Shown here: one piece after another, positions 7,751 to 16,703 of the stretch
Layout: the number at the start of each line of letters is the position of its first letter
Position numbering within the stretch: the stretch's first letter is position 1
NCBI RefSeq assembly: GCF_009755355.1
Contig: NZ_WQLB01000009.1
Span: forward strand, 69,415 to 133,414
Length of the DNA: 64,000 bases
Direction of reading: 5' to 3'
Origin: Deinococcus arboris
GTDB lineage: Bacteria > Deinococcota > Deinococci > Deinococcales > Deinococcaceae
The notes under the pieces: generated by a model
What the model saw: only the letters and a program-made list of their open reading frames with translations
Database searches by the model: none
What the model was told of the DNA's origin: nothing
Made by a program: the position numbers and the translations under genes

Positions 7751-8040
7751 GCCACGACGCCCGGAACGCCCAGCAGGTGGACCTCCTGCGTGAGGCGCTG
7801 ACCGAGAACGCTGAGACGCTGCGGGGCCTCTCCGAGCAGGCCCTGGAAGCCGGCGACAGCGCGGACGGCCTGCTGGCCCGCGCCGCGATTGCCAGCCAGC
7901 GTAAAGCCCGCGTCGAGACGCTGGAAGCAACCCCACGCGGCCCGGTGGCGCCTGAGGCCGACAGTCTGGTGCCGTGCGGCTGCGGCCAACCCTGCCGGCT
8001 GGGTGCCCAGCTCTGCCGCGACTGCGAGATCCGGCTGTGA
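7747..8040 (+). CDS. Small protein with C-terminal cysteine cluster
   Basis: The protein has 97 residues: a helical, acidic N-terminal two thirds (LLREALTENAETLRGL) and a C-terminal cluster PCGCGQPCRLGAQLCRDC that looks like a zinc knuckle. It could bind nucleic acid or a protein partner. It overlaps both neighbours by 4 bp. Confidence 0.65.
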   Translation: MSHDARNAQQVDLLREALTENAETLRGLSEQALEAGDSADGLLARAAIASQRKARVETLEATPRGPVAPEADSLVPCGCGQPCRLGAQLCRDCEIRL

Positions 8041-8311
8041 GCCCGCTGACCGTGGCGTTGCTCGTGGTGCCTGGCGCGCTGCTCGGCCTGGCGTTCATGG
8101 ACGGCCAGCGCCTGACCCGGCACACGTTCGGCGCCGTCGTGGTCGTGGCCACCCTGTTCGGGCTGACCTACGGCCTGCTGCTGGCCCTGGCACCGGACGC
8201 CCAGCCCGACATGCCCGGCGCGCTGAAGGTGCTGCTCGCCCTGCTGGGCGCCGCTGCCGCTGCGCTGCTGCTGCACCTGTTCAACCTGCTCACCCGCAAG
8301 GACGTGGCCCA

Positions 8312-8315
<4 letters not shown>
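8037..8315 (+). CDS. Small three-helix membrane protein
   Basis: The product has 92 residues from a GTG overlapping the upstream TGA. Hydrophobic segments lie near residues 4-20, 32-52 and 64-85. Its place just before the recombination genes is typical of unknown early inner-membrane proteins. No family was recognised. Confidence 0.65.
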
Positions 8316-8912
<597 letters not shown>

Positions 8913-8926
<14 letters not shown>

Positions 8927-9716
8927 GAACACCCTGGCGCCGCTGCTGGCCGAGATGTTCGCGGCGGCCGGCAAGGCCCAGGCCGGCGTCCACCGCCAAC
9001 TGGAGGGCGGCCTCCACGTCAAGGTCGCCCTGCGCGGTGAGCGCAAGCAACTCATCGTCTGGCGCACCAAGGGCCGCCTGCCCGGCGCGACCGAGTGCGA
9101 GATTCTGGGCCACGATGCTGGGCTGATTCAGCCCAAGTTCCGCAGTTGGCAAGTCGGGCCGGAGGGCGCGCGCCTCGACGCTTTCCTGATCACGGACGCC
9201 TTTACCGGCCAGCTCTGCACCCATACCTGGAGCGCGGCGGCGGCAGTCGAGGACGCCAAGACACGCGGCGAGGAAGCCCACTGCAGCACCTGCAGGGCCA
9301 CCTGGCGCACGGCGACGCCCAAGCGCGGCAAGAAGGTCCGCCACCATTACAACGGCGCCGAGGTGCGCCCAGCCGTGTTCGAGCGCTTTCTAGTGCGCGG
9401 GCCTGTGCCGGAAGGCGCTGTGGTGAAAGCGCCAGCGGTGGCCAGTCCTGCTCCGGCCGCCGCCGCGCCTCTTATCGGCCAAGTGTGTGGCACCTGCCGG
9501 CACGGACGGCCAGACGGCTGTGACGTGGCCTGCACGCTGGGCTGGGCCGCGCACGATGGGCTCTGGCTCGACCCGCCCCCCTGGGCGCCTGGGAAATGGG
9601 AACCGGCCGAGATGGGGCACGGGGGCCTGCCACTGCCCCTGCTGACCCCGCGCACGCGCTGCATGGCCACAGGCGACCGCTGGCTGCCCCGCACTGGGGA
9701 GGTCGAGGCCGCGTGA
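8913..9716 (+). CDS. Hypothetical cysteine-rich protein next to the annealing protein
   Basis: The protein has 267 residues from the ATG at 8913 (a GTG at 8904 is also in frame). The N-terminal 120 residues look globular with ITDAFTGQLCTHTW. Two cysteine groups follow: HCSTC near residue 125, and CGTCRHGRPDGCDVAC near residues 190-205, so metal binding is likely. It lies between the Rad52-like gene and the replication initiator and may work in recombination or replication. No family was recognised. Confidence 0.7.
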
Positions 9717-10738
9717 GTTTCGAGCCTCCCAACTACACCAAGGTGCCGAACAAGCTGTTCTGGCTCTTACCGCTGATGGGCGAAGCCGAGCTGAAGGTCA
9801 CGATGGTCATCATCCGCGACACCTTCGGCTGGAACGCCGACGGCGCGGCCACGGCCCGCTCACTGACTGAATTGATGGCCCTGACCGGCCTCTCGAAGCA
9901 GGGGGTTCTGAATGGACTCAACGCTGGCCAGGACCGGGGCACGCTCTACAAAATCAGCGGCCGGGGACCCAAGGCCGCCTATGGCCTGGTGGTCAACGAA
10001 GTAGACCGGTCTACAGAGTTGACTGGTCTACCCAGTAGACCGGAACTGGTCAACGTAGTAGACCGCGCTGGTCAACCTAGTAGACCGGTACTGGTCAACG
10101 AAGTAGACCGGCAGACACCCAGTCAAGCTGCGCCTAGCGCCGGAAAACGCAGGGCCGAAAGAAAGGGAAAGACAAAGAAAGAAAAGGAAAGACAAACAGC
10201 AGCGGCAGTGCGTGCACGCGAGGGCAACCAGGACACCCTCACCGCCGCCGCCGGTCAGACCTCAGCAGGACAACCAGACGCCAGCACCCAAACCCCAAGC
10301 GGCGCCTTCGGCACCGTTGCCCCTGGCGGGGCAGGCGCAGCAACCGCACGACCCGTTTCAGGTCTCACTCAGCCCTCCACACGCGGGACCGACCAGGCCA
10401 CCAGCACGGAAAAAGTTCCGGGCGCGGCGGGCGGCGGCGCGGCGCTGGCCGTGATTGCCGGGGCGCTGGGCGGGCTCAAGACCCCGCTGCCCGACCTGAT
10501 GGCCGAGCGTGATTTCCGCGCCGAGTGGGCCAATTTGCCCGTTGAGGACGTGCGCCGCATGGTCACCGAAGCCCGCCAGAAGGGTGGCCGCTACCGGGGC
10601 GCCCTGATCGCCGCGCTCGACGAGGCCGCCGTGCTGCGCCTGACCCCACCCCCTGCTGAACCTACCCCGGAAGAAGAACTCGACTTCACCGCCCTGCTGA
10701 ACAGCATGCCGCTGGACGGCACCCGGAGGCGCCCATGA
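9713..10738 (+). CDS. Phage replication initiator with internal iterons
   Basis: This protein of about 341 residues starts at a GTG overlapping the upstream TGA. The first 100 residues (YTKVPNKLFWLLPLM, then LTELMALTGLSKQGVLNGL) are a winged-helix domain like those of phage replisome organisers such as lambda O. A low-complexity basic linker follows, and then a C-terminal domain (AEWANLPVEDVRRMVTEARQ) that may contact the helicase loader. Five 19-bp iterons at 9991-10111 and a purine-rich strand at 10148-10205 lie inside the gene. The next gene is a DnaC-like loader, as in the lambda O-P arrangement. Confidence 0.85.
   Translation: MSFEPPNYTKVPNKLFWLLPLMGEAELKVTMVIIRDTFGWNADGAATARSLTELMALTGLSKQGVLNGLNAGQDRGTLYKISGRGPKAAYGLVVNEVDRSTELTGLPSRPELVNVVDRAGQPSRPVLVNEVDRQTPSQAAPSAGKRRAERKGKTKKEKERQTAAAVRAREGNQDTLTAAAGQTSAGQPDASTQTPSGAFGTVAPGGAGAATARPVSGLTQPSTRGTDQATSTEKVPGAAGGGAALAVIAGALGGLKTPLPDLMAERDFRAEWANLPVEDVRRMVTEARQKGGRYRGALIAALDEAAVLRLTPPPAEPTPEEELDFTALLNSMPLDGTRRRP
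9991..10111. repeat. Five iterons: predicted phage replication origin
   Basis: The 19-bp unit GGTCAACGNAGTAGACCGG occurs at 9991, 10025, 10048, 10070 and 10093. The last four are spaced 23, 22 and 23 bp, about two helical turns. Each unit is an imperfect dyad (GGTC...GACC), and the second has GGTCTAC/GTAGACC arms. Spacings of 22 and 23 are not codon multiples, so the periodicity is kept at the DNA level. This is the layout of lambda-type origins inside the O gene. Confidence 0.8.
10148..10205. other. Purine-rich A-rich tract next to the iterons (candidate unwinding region)
   Basis: One strand is almost all A and G with repeated GAAAG units, in an otherwise GC-rich operon. It starts about 37 bp after the last iteron. 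Lambda has a comparable A-rich asymmetric tract beside its iterons, where the strands open. Confidence 0.6.
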
Positions 10739-11715
10739 CCGCACACACCCCCGCCACCCCCCAGGAGCAGGCCGTGGTGAACTTCGCCCAGCAGCAACTG
10801 GAACAGGCCCGCGCCAACCATGCGGCACAGCACCCCCGCCCCGCACCCATCCCCACCGTGGCCGATGTGCTGGGCCGCCTGCGTGCTGTGCCGTCCACGG
10901 CGCCCCTGTACCCCCGGCTGAGTGCCGTGAAGGCCCTTGGGCGCATGCGGAGCATGCCCGCCTACCGGCAGCGTGTCGCTCAGGCGCTGCATGACCGCGA
11001 GTGCCAGGGGGGCATGATCTACGCCGAACGCGCCCCAGGCGAGTCGCCCGTCGGCGTGCCGTGCGTGGTGTGCCAGCGCACGCAGCGCGAGGCGGCCCTG
11101 CGCACCCAGCTGGAGGCCAGCGGCGTGGCCGAGCGCTACCTCGACAGCGAGTGGAGTGGCCTACGCCTGCTGCCCCCCCTGGACCGCGTCGAGCAGAAGT
11201 GCCGCGACATCGGCGCCCTGCTGGACTCGGGCGTGAACCTGCTGCTGCACAGCAACGAGACCGGCAGCGGCAAGACGCAGGCCGCCATGCTGGCCGGCAA
11301 GGCCGCCATTCGCATCGGCCGCACGGTGGCCGTGGTGAACCTGGCCCGCCTAGCGCTGGACGTGCGAGAACGCTTTGACAACAAGACGGGTGAGGCGCTG
11401 AGCGAGAAGGCGGCGCTGCTGCGCATGACCACGCCGGACCTGCTGATCATCGACGACCTGGGCGCCGGCGAGGGCGAGACGGCGGCCATTGAGCGGCGCT
11501 TGCTGTTCCTGGCACTGGACTACCGCCAGGCGCACCGGAAGGCCGTGATCGTGACCAGCAACCTGCCGCTCTTTCCGCTGTTCAAGGGCTCGAAAGATCC
11601 CTGCCTGGCCGGCATCTTTGGCGCGCGAGTAACGGCCCGCTTGCAGCCGTTGACCGTGCTGCACGTCAACCACGGCGTGAACTTCCGCGATGAAAAGACC
11701 GAGGTGAGCTGGTGA
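10735..11715 (+). CDS. DnaC-like AAA+ helicase loader
   Basis: This 326-residue protein has an N-terminal region with cysteines (C90, C110, C113), possibly zinc-binding as in DnaC/DnaI loaders, and a C-terminal AAA+ domain. Walker A is NETGSGKT (174-181), Walker B is LLIIDDLG (about 233-240), sensor 1 is VTSNL, and a basic RVTARL segment near the C terminus is a candidate arginine finger. It directly follows the initiator with an ATGA overlap and should load the host replicative helicase at the iteron origin. Confidence 0.88.
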   Translation: MTAHTPATPQEQAVVNFAQQQLEQARANHAAQHPRPAPIPTVADVLGRLRAVPSTAPLYPRLSAVKALGRMRSMPAYRQRVAQALHDRECQGGMIYAERAPGESPVGVPCVVCQRTQREAALRTQLEASGVAERYLDSEWSGLRLLPPLDRVEQKCRDIGALLDSGVNLLLHSNETGSGKTQAAMLAGKAAIRIGRTVAVVNLARLALDVRERFDNKTGEALSEKAALLRMTTPDLLIIDDLGAGEGETAAIERRLLFLALDYRQAHRKAVIVTSNLPLFPLFKGSKDPCLAGIFGARVTARLQPLTVLHVNHGVNFRDEKTEVSW

Positions 11716-11795
11716 CCGCTCAACCGACCGCGCCGCGCCCCACACCGGAGGCCACCGGGCGCGCTGGCCTCCGCTCTCTCTCAGGAGTAACCGAC

Positions 11796-12242
11796 ATGAC
11801 GCACAGCACCTCCGGCATCGTTTACGTCCACGAGTACGGCATGACCGACATTCAACAGACCTGGTGGCGGGCCGCTAACAGCGACCAACGCGACACCTTC
11901 CTCTGTTCTGCCCCAATCAGGGTGGCCTGTCAGGGCGCCGCGTTCGAGGATGGCACCTCAGGACACATCTATGTTGGCGTGATTCACGGCGTCCCGGTGG
12001 GCAAAGCCTTTCTGCGCGACCCGCTTCAGGCCTACGCAGACGCCTTGGAGATACAAGACCAGGCGCGAGAGAACTTGGCGGGCCGCGTCGTGCAACTTGA
12101 CCTGGACGCCCTAGAAATTCGCGGCGAAGACGTGGATGAGTACGCCACGCCAGAGGGCCGCTTTGCGGCCTTCTTTCAAGAAGCGAAATTGGCTCTCGCT
12201 GAGATGACCAGCGGCGAACCCGTGCCATCCGGGCAGGCATGA
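11796..12242 (+). CDS. Hypothetical early protein
   Basis: The product has 148 residues from an ATG at 11796 with GGAG eight bases upstream. A coupled GTG at 11712 overlapping the loader TGA would give 176 residues with a Pro/Ala/Arg-rich extension of low quality, so the ATG is preferred. The sequence contains a SGIVYVHEYG start and an acidic C-terminal half. No family was recognised. Confidence 0.6.
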   Translation: MTHSTSGIVYVHEYGMTDIQQTWWRAANSDQRDTFLCSAPIRVACQGAAFEDGTSGHIYVGVIHGVPVGKAFLRDPLQAYADALEIQDQARENLAGRVVQLDLDALEIRGEDVDEYATPEGRFAAFFQEAKLALAEMTSGEPVPSGQA

Positions 12243-12733
12243 CCGACGTGCTGACGGCCCACAACCCACGCGGCTTCCTGCACGCCGTCACCCTGGACTG
12301 GCAAGAGGGCTTCGGCGCCAGCTTCGAGCGCACCATGCTGGCTCAGGGCTGCACCGTCACCCGCTACACGGCGGCCCAGTACGCGGCCCACCGGCAGGCC
12401 CAGCTGCTGGCTGCCAAAAACAAGCCCACCCCTAAGCCTGCGCCCAGCACGCCAAAACAAGGCGACTGGACGCACACGCCGGACGTCGGCACAAAACTCG
12501 TCCACCCCCTGCTGGGCCGGGCCACAGTGACCCACCACGTCACGCTCGACGGCCAGGCCGTCGCCGTGGCCGTCAGCCCGCGCGGGGCCAGCCTGGTGCG
12601 CGAGTGGGCGCCAGTGCCGCCGGAAGAGGCGTCTCCCCTGCCGGCCCCGGTGGTGCCAGCGGCGGCGGCCGCAGTGAATCCGGCTCCACGCGCGGCCACC
12701 GTCATGCCCAGCCTGTTCGGGGCCCTGGCGTGA
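12239..12733 (+). CDS. Hypothetical protein ending in VMPSLFGALA
   Basis: The protein has 164 residues: an N-terminal region (FLHAVTLDWQEGFGASFERT), a central SH3/KOW-like stretch (GTKLVHPLLGRATVTHHVTLDG) and a Pro/Ala linker to a short conserved-looking tail VMPSLFGALA. A similar VMPALFELPA lies near the end of the gene at 12954. Such hydrophobic tails resemble sliding-clamp-binding peptides, which is speculative. It overlaps both neighbours by 4 bp. Confidence 0.65.
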   Translation: MTDVLTAHNPRGFLHAVTLDWQEGFGASFERTMLAQGCTVTRYTAAQYAAHRQAQLLAAKNKPTPKPAPSTPKQGDWTHTPDVGTKLVHPLLGRATVTHHVTLDGQAVAVAVSPRGASLVREWAPVPPEEASPLPAPVVPAAAAAVNPAPRAATVMPSLFGALA

Positions 12734-12957
12734 GCCGCAATGACCCGCCGGCTATTCAGGCCATCAAGGCGAAGGCCAAAGCCATGATGCAGACCCTGGC
12801 GGACCAGGACGAACCCCAGGTGAGACACAACCACTGTCTCCACGCGCTGGCCCAACAGGCCGGCTACAAGGACTGGTACACCTATCAGGCCGCTCTGCGT
12901 GAGCAAGCTGGCCTGGCACCCACTAAGCGCCTGGAATCCCGACGGAGGGCGCGATGA
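12730..12957 (+). CDS. Small basic hypothetical protein
   Basis: The product has 75 residues from a GTG overlapping the upstream TGA. It is highly charged with a CLHALAQQAGYKDWYTYQAA core, the sort of small helical motif often seen in mobile-element proteins of unknown role. Its stop overlaps the next ATG. Confidence 0.6.
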   Translation: MSRNDPPAIQAIKAKAKAMMQTLADQDEPQVRHNHCLHALAQQAGYKDWYTYQAALREQAGLAPTKRLESRRRAR

Positions 12958-13418
12958 CGCACCCTGCGGAAATCTGGGGCACCGGCCGCCAGGTCACCCT
13001 GCGCACCGTCATCCGTCACGCCGCCGAGCTGGTGCACCCCAAAAGCCACTGCGGCACCTACCCAGTCCTGAACACCTTTCCCAAGCTCAAAACCCTGGCC
13101 CGCGCCCTGATCGAAGCCGACCACGCCGGCGAGTCCACCACCCTCCTGCACGAGATCGCGGACGAGCTGCTGGCCCTGATGAAAGCGGCACGCGACAGCC
13201 GCCAACCCAGTGAGAAAAGCACGTGCCCCGCGCAGGAAATCCTGACCCGCCCGAAGGTCATGCGCGAGCAGGAGCAGGAACTGAAGGAGCTGCGTGCCAA
13301 GGCCCTGGCTCCTAAACCAGCGGTCATGCCGGCGCTGTTCGAATTGCCTGCCAAACCCACGAAACCCAAAAAGACCCGCCAGCGCGAGACGCCCACCTTT
13401 TTCGAGAGAGGACTCTGA
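12954..13418 (+). CDS. Hypothetical protein with VMPALFELPA motif
   Basis: The protein has 154 residues. A helical N-terminal domain (LRTVIRHAAELVHPKSHCG, then LIEADHAGESTTLL) is followed by a charged coil and a tail with VMPALFELPAKP, close to the tail of the gene at 12239. Shared short motifs in otherwise unrelated neighbours suggest a common partner. Confidence 0.65.
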   Translation: MTHPAEIWGTGRQVTLRTVIRHAAELVHPKSHCGTYPVLNTFPKLKTLARALIEADHAGESTTLLHEIADELLALMKAARDSRQPSEKSTCPAQEILTRPKVMREQEQELKELRAKALAPKPAVMPALFELPAKPTKPKKTRQRETPTFFERGL

Positions 13419-13419
13419 G

Positions 13420-13611
13420 ATGCCTGACCAATGGACCGCGATGGAGGTCGCCTACCGATTCACTCGGCAAGATGGCGCCCTCATCACCCCCGAACAGCAC
13501 CAGGAACTGAACGACAGCATGTTCACTCTCATCGGGACGTGGGCCGCCGAGCGCGCCCTGAACGTGGAAGGTGAGGCCCTGTTTGAATGGCCCGAGGACG
13601 GCGCCCAGTGA
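13420..13611 (+). CDS. Small hypothetical protein
   Basis: The product has 63 acidic residues (MEVAYRFTRQDGALITPEQH). The ATG is one base after the upstream stop, and its TGA overlaps the next GTG. Its position in the coupled chain is the main support. Confidence 0.6.
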   Translation: MPDQWTAMEVAYRFTRQDGALITPEQHQELNDSMFTLIGTWAAERALNVEGEALFEWPEDGAQ

Positions 13612-14123
13612 AGCGCCCCACCCTCAGCACCCAGGACCTGAAAGAGCGCGGCTGGACGCCCGCCATGATCAAAGAGTTGCTGGGCAAACACGACCGCGAG
13701 CGCCCCAATGAACTCCGCGTGGGCAGCCGGAACCGCCCCGTGGACGCGCCCGTGAAGCTGTACTTCGAGGACCGCGTCACCGAGGCCGAGACCACGGCCG
13801 CGTTTGCCCGTGCCCAGGACCAGGCCCGCGTGCGGCAGGACAGCGCCCAGCAGGCCGCTGAGACCCGCAAGGCCCGCAACGCTGAGGCGGTGCGCCAGTA
13901 CATCGAGGCGTACACGCCCAGCATCACGCCCCACCCAGACGCGGCCGGCATGACCCAGCAGGAGCTGTGGAGCCACCACCTGGGCGACTACTACCAGGCG
14001 CCGATCAGCCACTCGATGCCGAACGGCCTGAGCAAAAAAGAGCGTCGGGACGCTGACAACGCCCTCTACACGAAGCACCGTGCGGCCGTCTACGCCGCCT
14101 ACGGCTGGGAGAACAACCAATGA
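13608..14123 (+). CDS. Hypothetical protein
   Basis: The product has 171 residues from a GTG overlapping the upstream TGA. It begins with LSTQDLKERGWTPAMIKELL, a segment resembling the short helical DNA-recognition motif of phage proteins that open with a growth-direction HTH, followed by a long charged helix (AAETRKARNAEAVRQYIEAY). It ends with KKERRDADNALYTKHRAAVY. No family was recognised. Confidence 0.65.
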   Translation: MKRPTLSTQDLKERGWTPAMIKELLGKHDRERPNELRVGSRNRPVDAPVKLYFEDRVTEAETTAAFARAQDQARVRQDSAQQAAETRKARNAEAVRQYIEAYTPSITPHPDAAGMTQQELWSHHLGDYYQAPISHSMPNGLSKKERRDADNALYTKHRAAVYAAYGWENNQ

Positions 14124-14914
14124 GCGTCCTTAAAGCGATTGAAGCCCTGGCCGTCGTCCTGAACAAAGAAGCTGATCAAGCCGAACAGAGTGGCGACCCG
14201 GTCAGCCTGGAGCACATGCGCCTGAAGCGCGGTCTGGCCCGCCGCATGGTGGACGTGGCGCAAGCGGCGGCGCAGCAGCCGGAAGGCACGCCGCACCCCC
14301 TGGTTACGGTCGCCAGCTGGCTGGAGGCCGACGCCGCCCAGACCCAGGCCGAACAGGGCGAGGACTGGGCGGCCGCCACCACGCGCGAGCGTCAGGCTGA
14401 AGGCGCCCTGAACCTGGTGCTGGACCTGAAGGCCGGCGAGCTGCTCGACGTGGCCGCCGACCACCAGCGCCTGCAGCGGATGGAGCGGGACCTGCTCGGC
14501 CTGGAAGCCGGCCTCATGCAAGCCCTGCTGCTGGAACGGCACCCGGCCTGGCGGCACCAGAATGAGTGGTACGGTCGCCACGTCGCCCGAATCCTGCGGC
14601 CCGCTGCCTGGGCTGCCCGGCAGACGCCCGCCGTCCCTGTGGTCTCGGTTGAGGGCGAGGAGACGGCCGCTCAGCGGGTGCTGTTCTTCCCGGAGAGTCA
14701 AGAGGAACTGGGGCGCGCGGTTCACGCCGCCTGGCGCGACGGCATGCTAGCCCAGGGCCGCAACGTCCCGCCCCACCGCCTGACCTGGCGGGCCCTGGGC
14801 GACGCTGACCGCCTGCTGGACCGGCACATTGGCCTTGAGGTGGCGAAGACGACCTTCGTGCTGCTGGCCAAGGAAGATGCCCAGCCTACGCCAGGGGCAG
14901 GTGAGCAGGCATGA
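14120..14914 (+). CDS. Hypothetical protein
   Basis: The protein has 264 residues and is largely alpha-helical and Ala/Glu-rich in the first 150 (ALAVVLNKEADQAEQSGD). The second half has VVSVEGEETAAQRVLFFPES and a C-terminal helical segment. No catalytic motif was seen. It is coupled by ATGA overlaps to both neighbours. Confidence 0.65.
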   Translation: MSVLKAIEALAVVLNKEADQAEQSGDPVSLEHMRLKRGLARRMVDVAQAAAQQPEGTPHPLVTVASWLEADAAQTQAEQGEDWAAATTRERQAEGALNLVLDLKAGELLDVAADHQRLQRMERDLLGLEAGLMQALLLERHPAWRHQNEWYGRHVARILRPAAWAARQTPAVPVVSVEGEETAAQRVLFFPESQEELGRAVHAAWRDGMLAQGRNVPPHRLTWRALGDADRLLDRHIGLEVAKTTFVLLAKEDAQPTPGAGEQA

Positions 14915-15204
14915 GTACGGCATACATCGGTGCAGATGCCTCGCAATACGCACAGCGATTGGCCCGCTACGGTCACCGAGATTGGATTGTGTGGACAGGT
15001 CGATGCGGGCGGCGTCACTGTGATCTGGTCAGCCGCAGCAGCGTCAAAGCTGCACTGCTGGCCCACGGGACGCAGGGCGACGATATGGTCCTCATCCGTG
15101 CCAACACCGGTTGCCGTACCTGGCTCGGCTGGCGTCAGGCCATCACGCTCTGGCGCAACCAACCCGCCCAGCCCCAGCCTGCGCCGGGGGGTGAGGCGCA
15201 GTGA
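14911..15204 (+). CDS. Small hypothetical protein
   Basis: The product has 97 residues with WIVWTGRCGRRHCDLVSRSS, a CxxxxC pair that may bind metal, and a Gln/Pro tail. It overlaps both neighbours by 4 bp. No family was recognised. Confidence 0.6.
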   Translation: MSTAYIGADASQYAQRLARYGHRDWIVWTGRCGRRHCDLVSRSSVKAALLAHGTQGDDMVLIRANTGCRTWLGWRQAITLWRNQPAQPQPAPGGEAQ

Positions 15205-15404
15205 CGCGCCTTTTCGTGTACCACACCGGCCTGCTGGAACACGGCGAGGTTCAAGCCTTCGAAAGCCTTGACGACCTTCTGACCCTGTCTGTGACCCTTG
15301 GCCACAGCCTGATTCTGGACGCTGTCACCGACTCGGCCTGGCTCCAGCAGCAGCACGGCCCGTTTGACGGCCGCCTCGAAATCTATGACGGGTACCGCGA
15401 ATGA
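15201..15404 (+). CDS. Small hypothetical protein
   Basis: The product has 67 residues from a GTG overlapping the upstream TGA (MTRLFVYHTGLLEHGEVQAF). It is an acidic, compact sequence without known motifs, in the coupled early chain. Confidence 0.6.
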   Translation: MTRLFVYHTGLLEHGEVQAFESLDDLLTLSVTLGHSLILDAVTDSAWLQQQHGPFDGRLEIYDGYRE

Positions 15405-15652
15405 CGGCCGCCGACGTGCCGACCGCACCGGCAACAGCGCTGCCCGCAGGCTGCTTTGCCATGCCCGTCGGCGCCCAGATCATCGTGGGCGAGTGCTGGC
15501 ATGTGCTGGAGGCGGCCGAGGATGGCCGCGCCGTGTTCCGGTATCTCCGGCCCACAGACGAGGCCCTGGCCATGCGTGAGGCGGTGGGCCTGGCCGGGCG
15601 CACGTCCAAGCGTGGGCCAATCAAACCAGCGGCCGGGGGTGAGGTGCTGTGA
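15401..15652 (+). CDS. Small hypothetical protein
   Basis: The product has 83 residues, with a beta-rich middle (GAQIIVGECWHVLEAAEDGR). No family was recognised. Its ATG overlaps the upstream TGA and its TGA overlaps the GTG of the ASCH gene. Confidence 0.6.
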   Translation: MTAADVPTAPATALPAGCFAMPVGAQIIVGECWHVLEAAEDGRAVFRYLRPTDEALAMREAVGLAGRTSKRGPIKPAAGGEVL

Positions 15653-16191
15653 AGCAGCTTATTCGCGGCCTCACGCTGCGCCACCCCTGGGCCTGGGCCT
15701 TCCTGCACGGCAAGGACGTGGAAAACCGGAAGTGGCACCCCTCACGCATGGGCGGCCAGGTGGGCATGTACCTCGCCCTGCACGGCGGCGCCCTGCCCCG
15801 CAAATCGGACGACGAGTATCTCGACGAGATTGTCCACGCCCTGGAGTGGATGCAGGACCTGGGGCTCATTCCAGGCGTGGAGCTGCCGGACTTTGGCCAC
15901 TATTACCAGCCGCAGATGATGCGCGGCGTCAGCCCCGAGCCCACCGCCGAGAACACGCGGCCCTTCTGCCCCACCGGCATCGTGGCCGTGGCGCGGCTGG
16001 CCAACGTGACGAAAGAGGACCCCAGCCTCTGGGCGGCCGAGGGCCAGCACCACTGGCGCATGGCGGACCTGCTGGTGTTGCCTGAGCCCATTCCCCACCG
16101 GGGTGCCCAGGGCCTCTGGCAGCTGCAACCCGAAGCCCTGGAACAGGTGCGCGCCGCGTGGAAGGCCCGGCGTGATGGGGCGGCCGCATGA
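15649..16191 (+). CDS. ASCH-domain protein
   Basis: This 180-residue protein starts with the ASCH signature: LTLRHPWAWAFLHGKDVENR (about 8-27), then a basic GGQVGMYLALHGG, and later GIVAVARLANV. ASCH folds resemble PUA domains and bind RNA or nucleotides; some members hydrolyse N4-acetylcytidine. Phages often carry one in the early region. The start is a GTG overlapping the upstream TGA. The domain call is good; the substrate is unknown. Confidence 0.75.
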   Translation: MKQLIRGLTLRHPWAWAFLHGKDVENRKWHPSRMGGQVGMYLALHGGALPRKSDDEYLDEIVHALEWMQDLGLIPGVELPDFGHYYQPQMMRGVSPEPTAENTRPFCPTGIVAVARLANVTKEDPSLWAAEGQHHWRMADLLVLPEPIPHRGAQGLWQLQPEALEQVRAAWKARRDGAAA

Positions 16192-16703
16192 TCGGCGGAG
16201 GCCTCGACCGCCGCACCCAGGAGGCCGTGCTGTACATGCACCTGGGCCAGAAGGGGCAGGCCGGCGACCTCAGCGACCCGGAGGCCTACCTGCTCGGGCA
16301 CCTGCACGAGCGGCTGCGGGCCTTCCGGATCTCCTGGCTGGGTATCCAGAAAGGGCGGTCAGCGGCAGCGGTGCTCGACAAATCCGCCTTCTTCGTGGCC
16401 GAGTTGGAGCCCGCCAACATTCCCCCGCTCGAAGAGGTGATGGACGCAATGGAGCGCAAAGGCTGGGAGTTCCGCATCACCAGCCGGAAGGTGGACGGCC
16501 ACCGCCTGTACAGCGCCCACGCCTGGCTGCCCAGTGAGGACTACATCACGACCCAAACCTGCCGCGACCCGTTCCCCAAGCTGGCCCTCGCCGGCGCTTG
16601 GGTGGCCGCTGAGCGGTTCTACCGCCTGCGCCTGAACGCTGACGCCCGGCGTGTGCCGGCCTCTGACGGGGCCTTTGCCAATTACAAAGGGAGAACAGAC
16701 TGA
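16188..16703 (+). CDS. Hypothetical protein
   Basis: The protein has 171 residues with an aromatic-rich core (ERLRAFRISWLGIQKGRS, then EEVMDAMERKGWEFRITSRK). The second stretch resembles the small alpha/beta units in phage proteins of unknown role. It overlaps the upstream gene by 4 bp and shares one base with the next start (TGATG). Confidence 0.65.
   Translation: MIGGGLDRRTQEAVLYMHLGQKGQAGDLSDPEAYLLGHLHERLRAFRISWLGIQKGRSAAAVLDKSAFFVAELEPANIPPLEEVMDAMERKGWEFRITSRKVDGHRLYSAHAWLPSEDYITTQTCRDPFPKLALAGAWVAAERFYRLRLNADARRVPASDGAFANYKGRTD

Noticed and set aside
9991..10111. CRISPR-like repeats
   Set aside because: The repeats are 19 bp with 3-15 bp spacers, inside a coding gene with iteron geometry; no CRISPR array was seen anywhere in the window.
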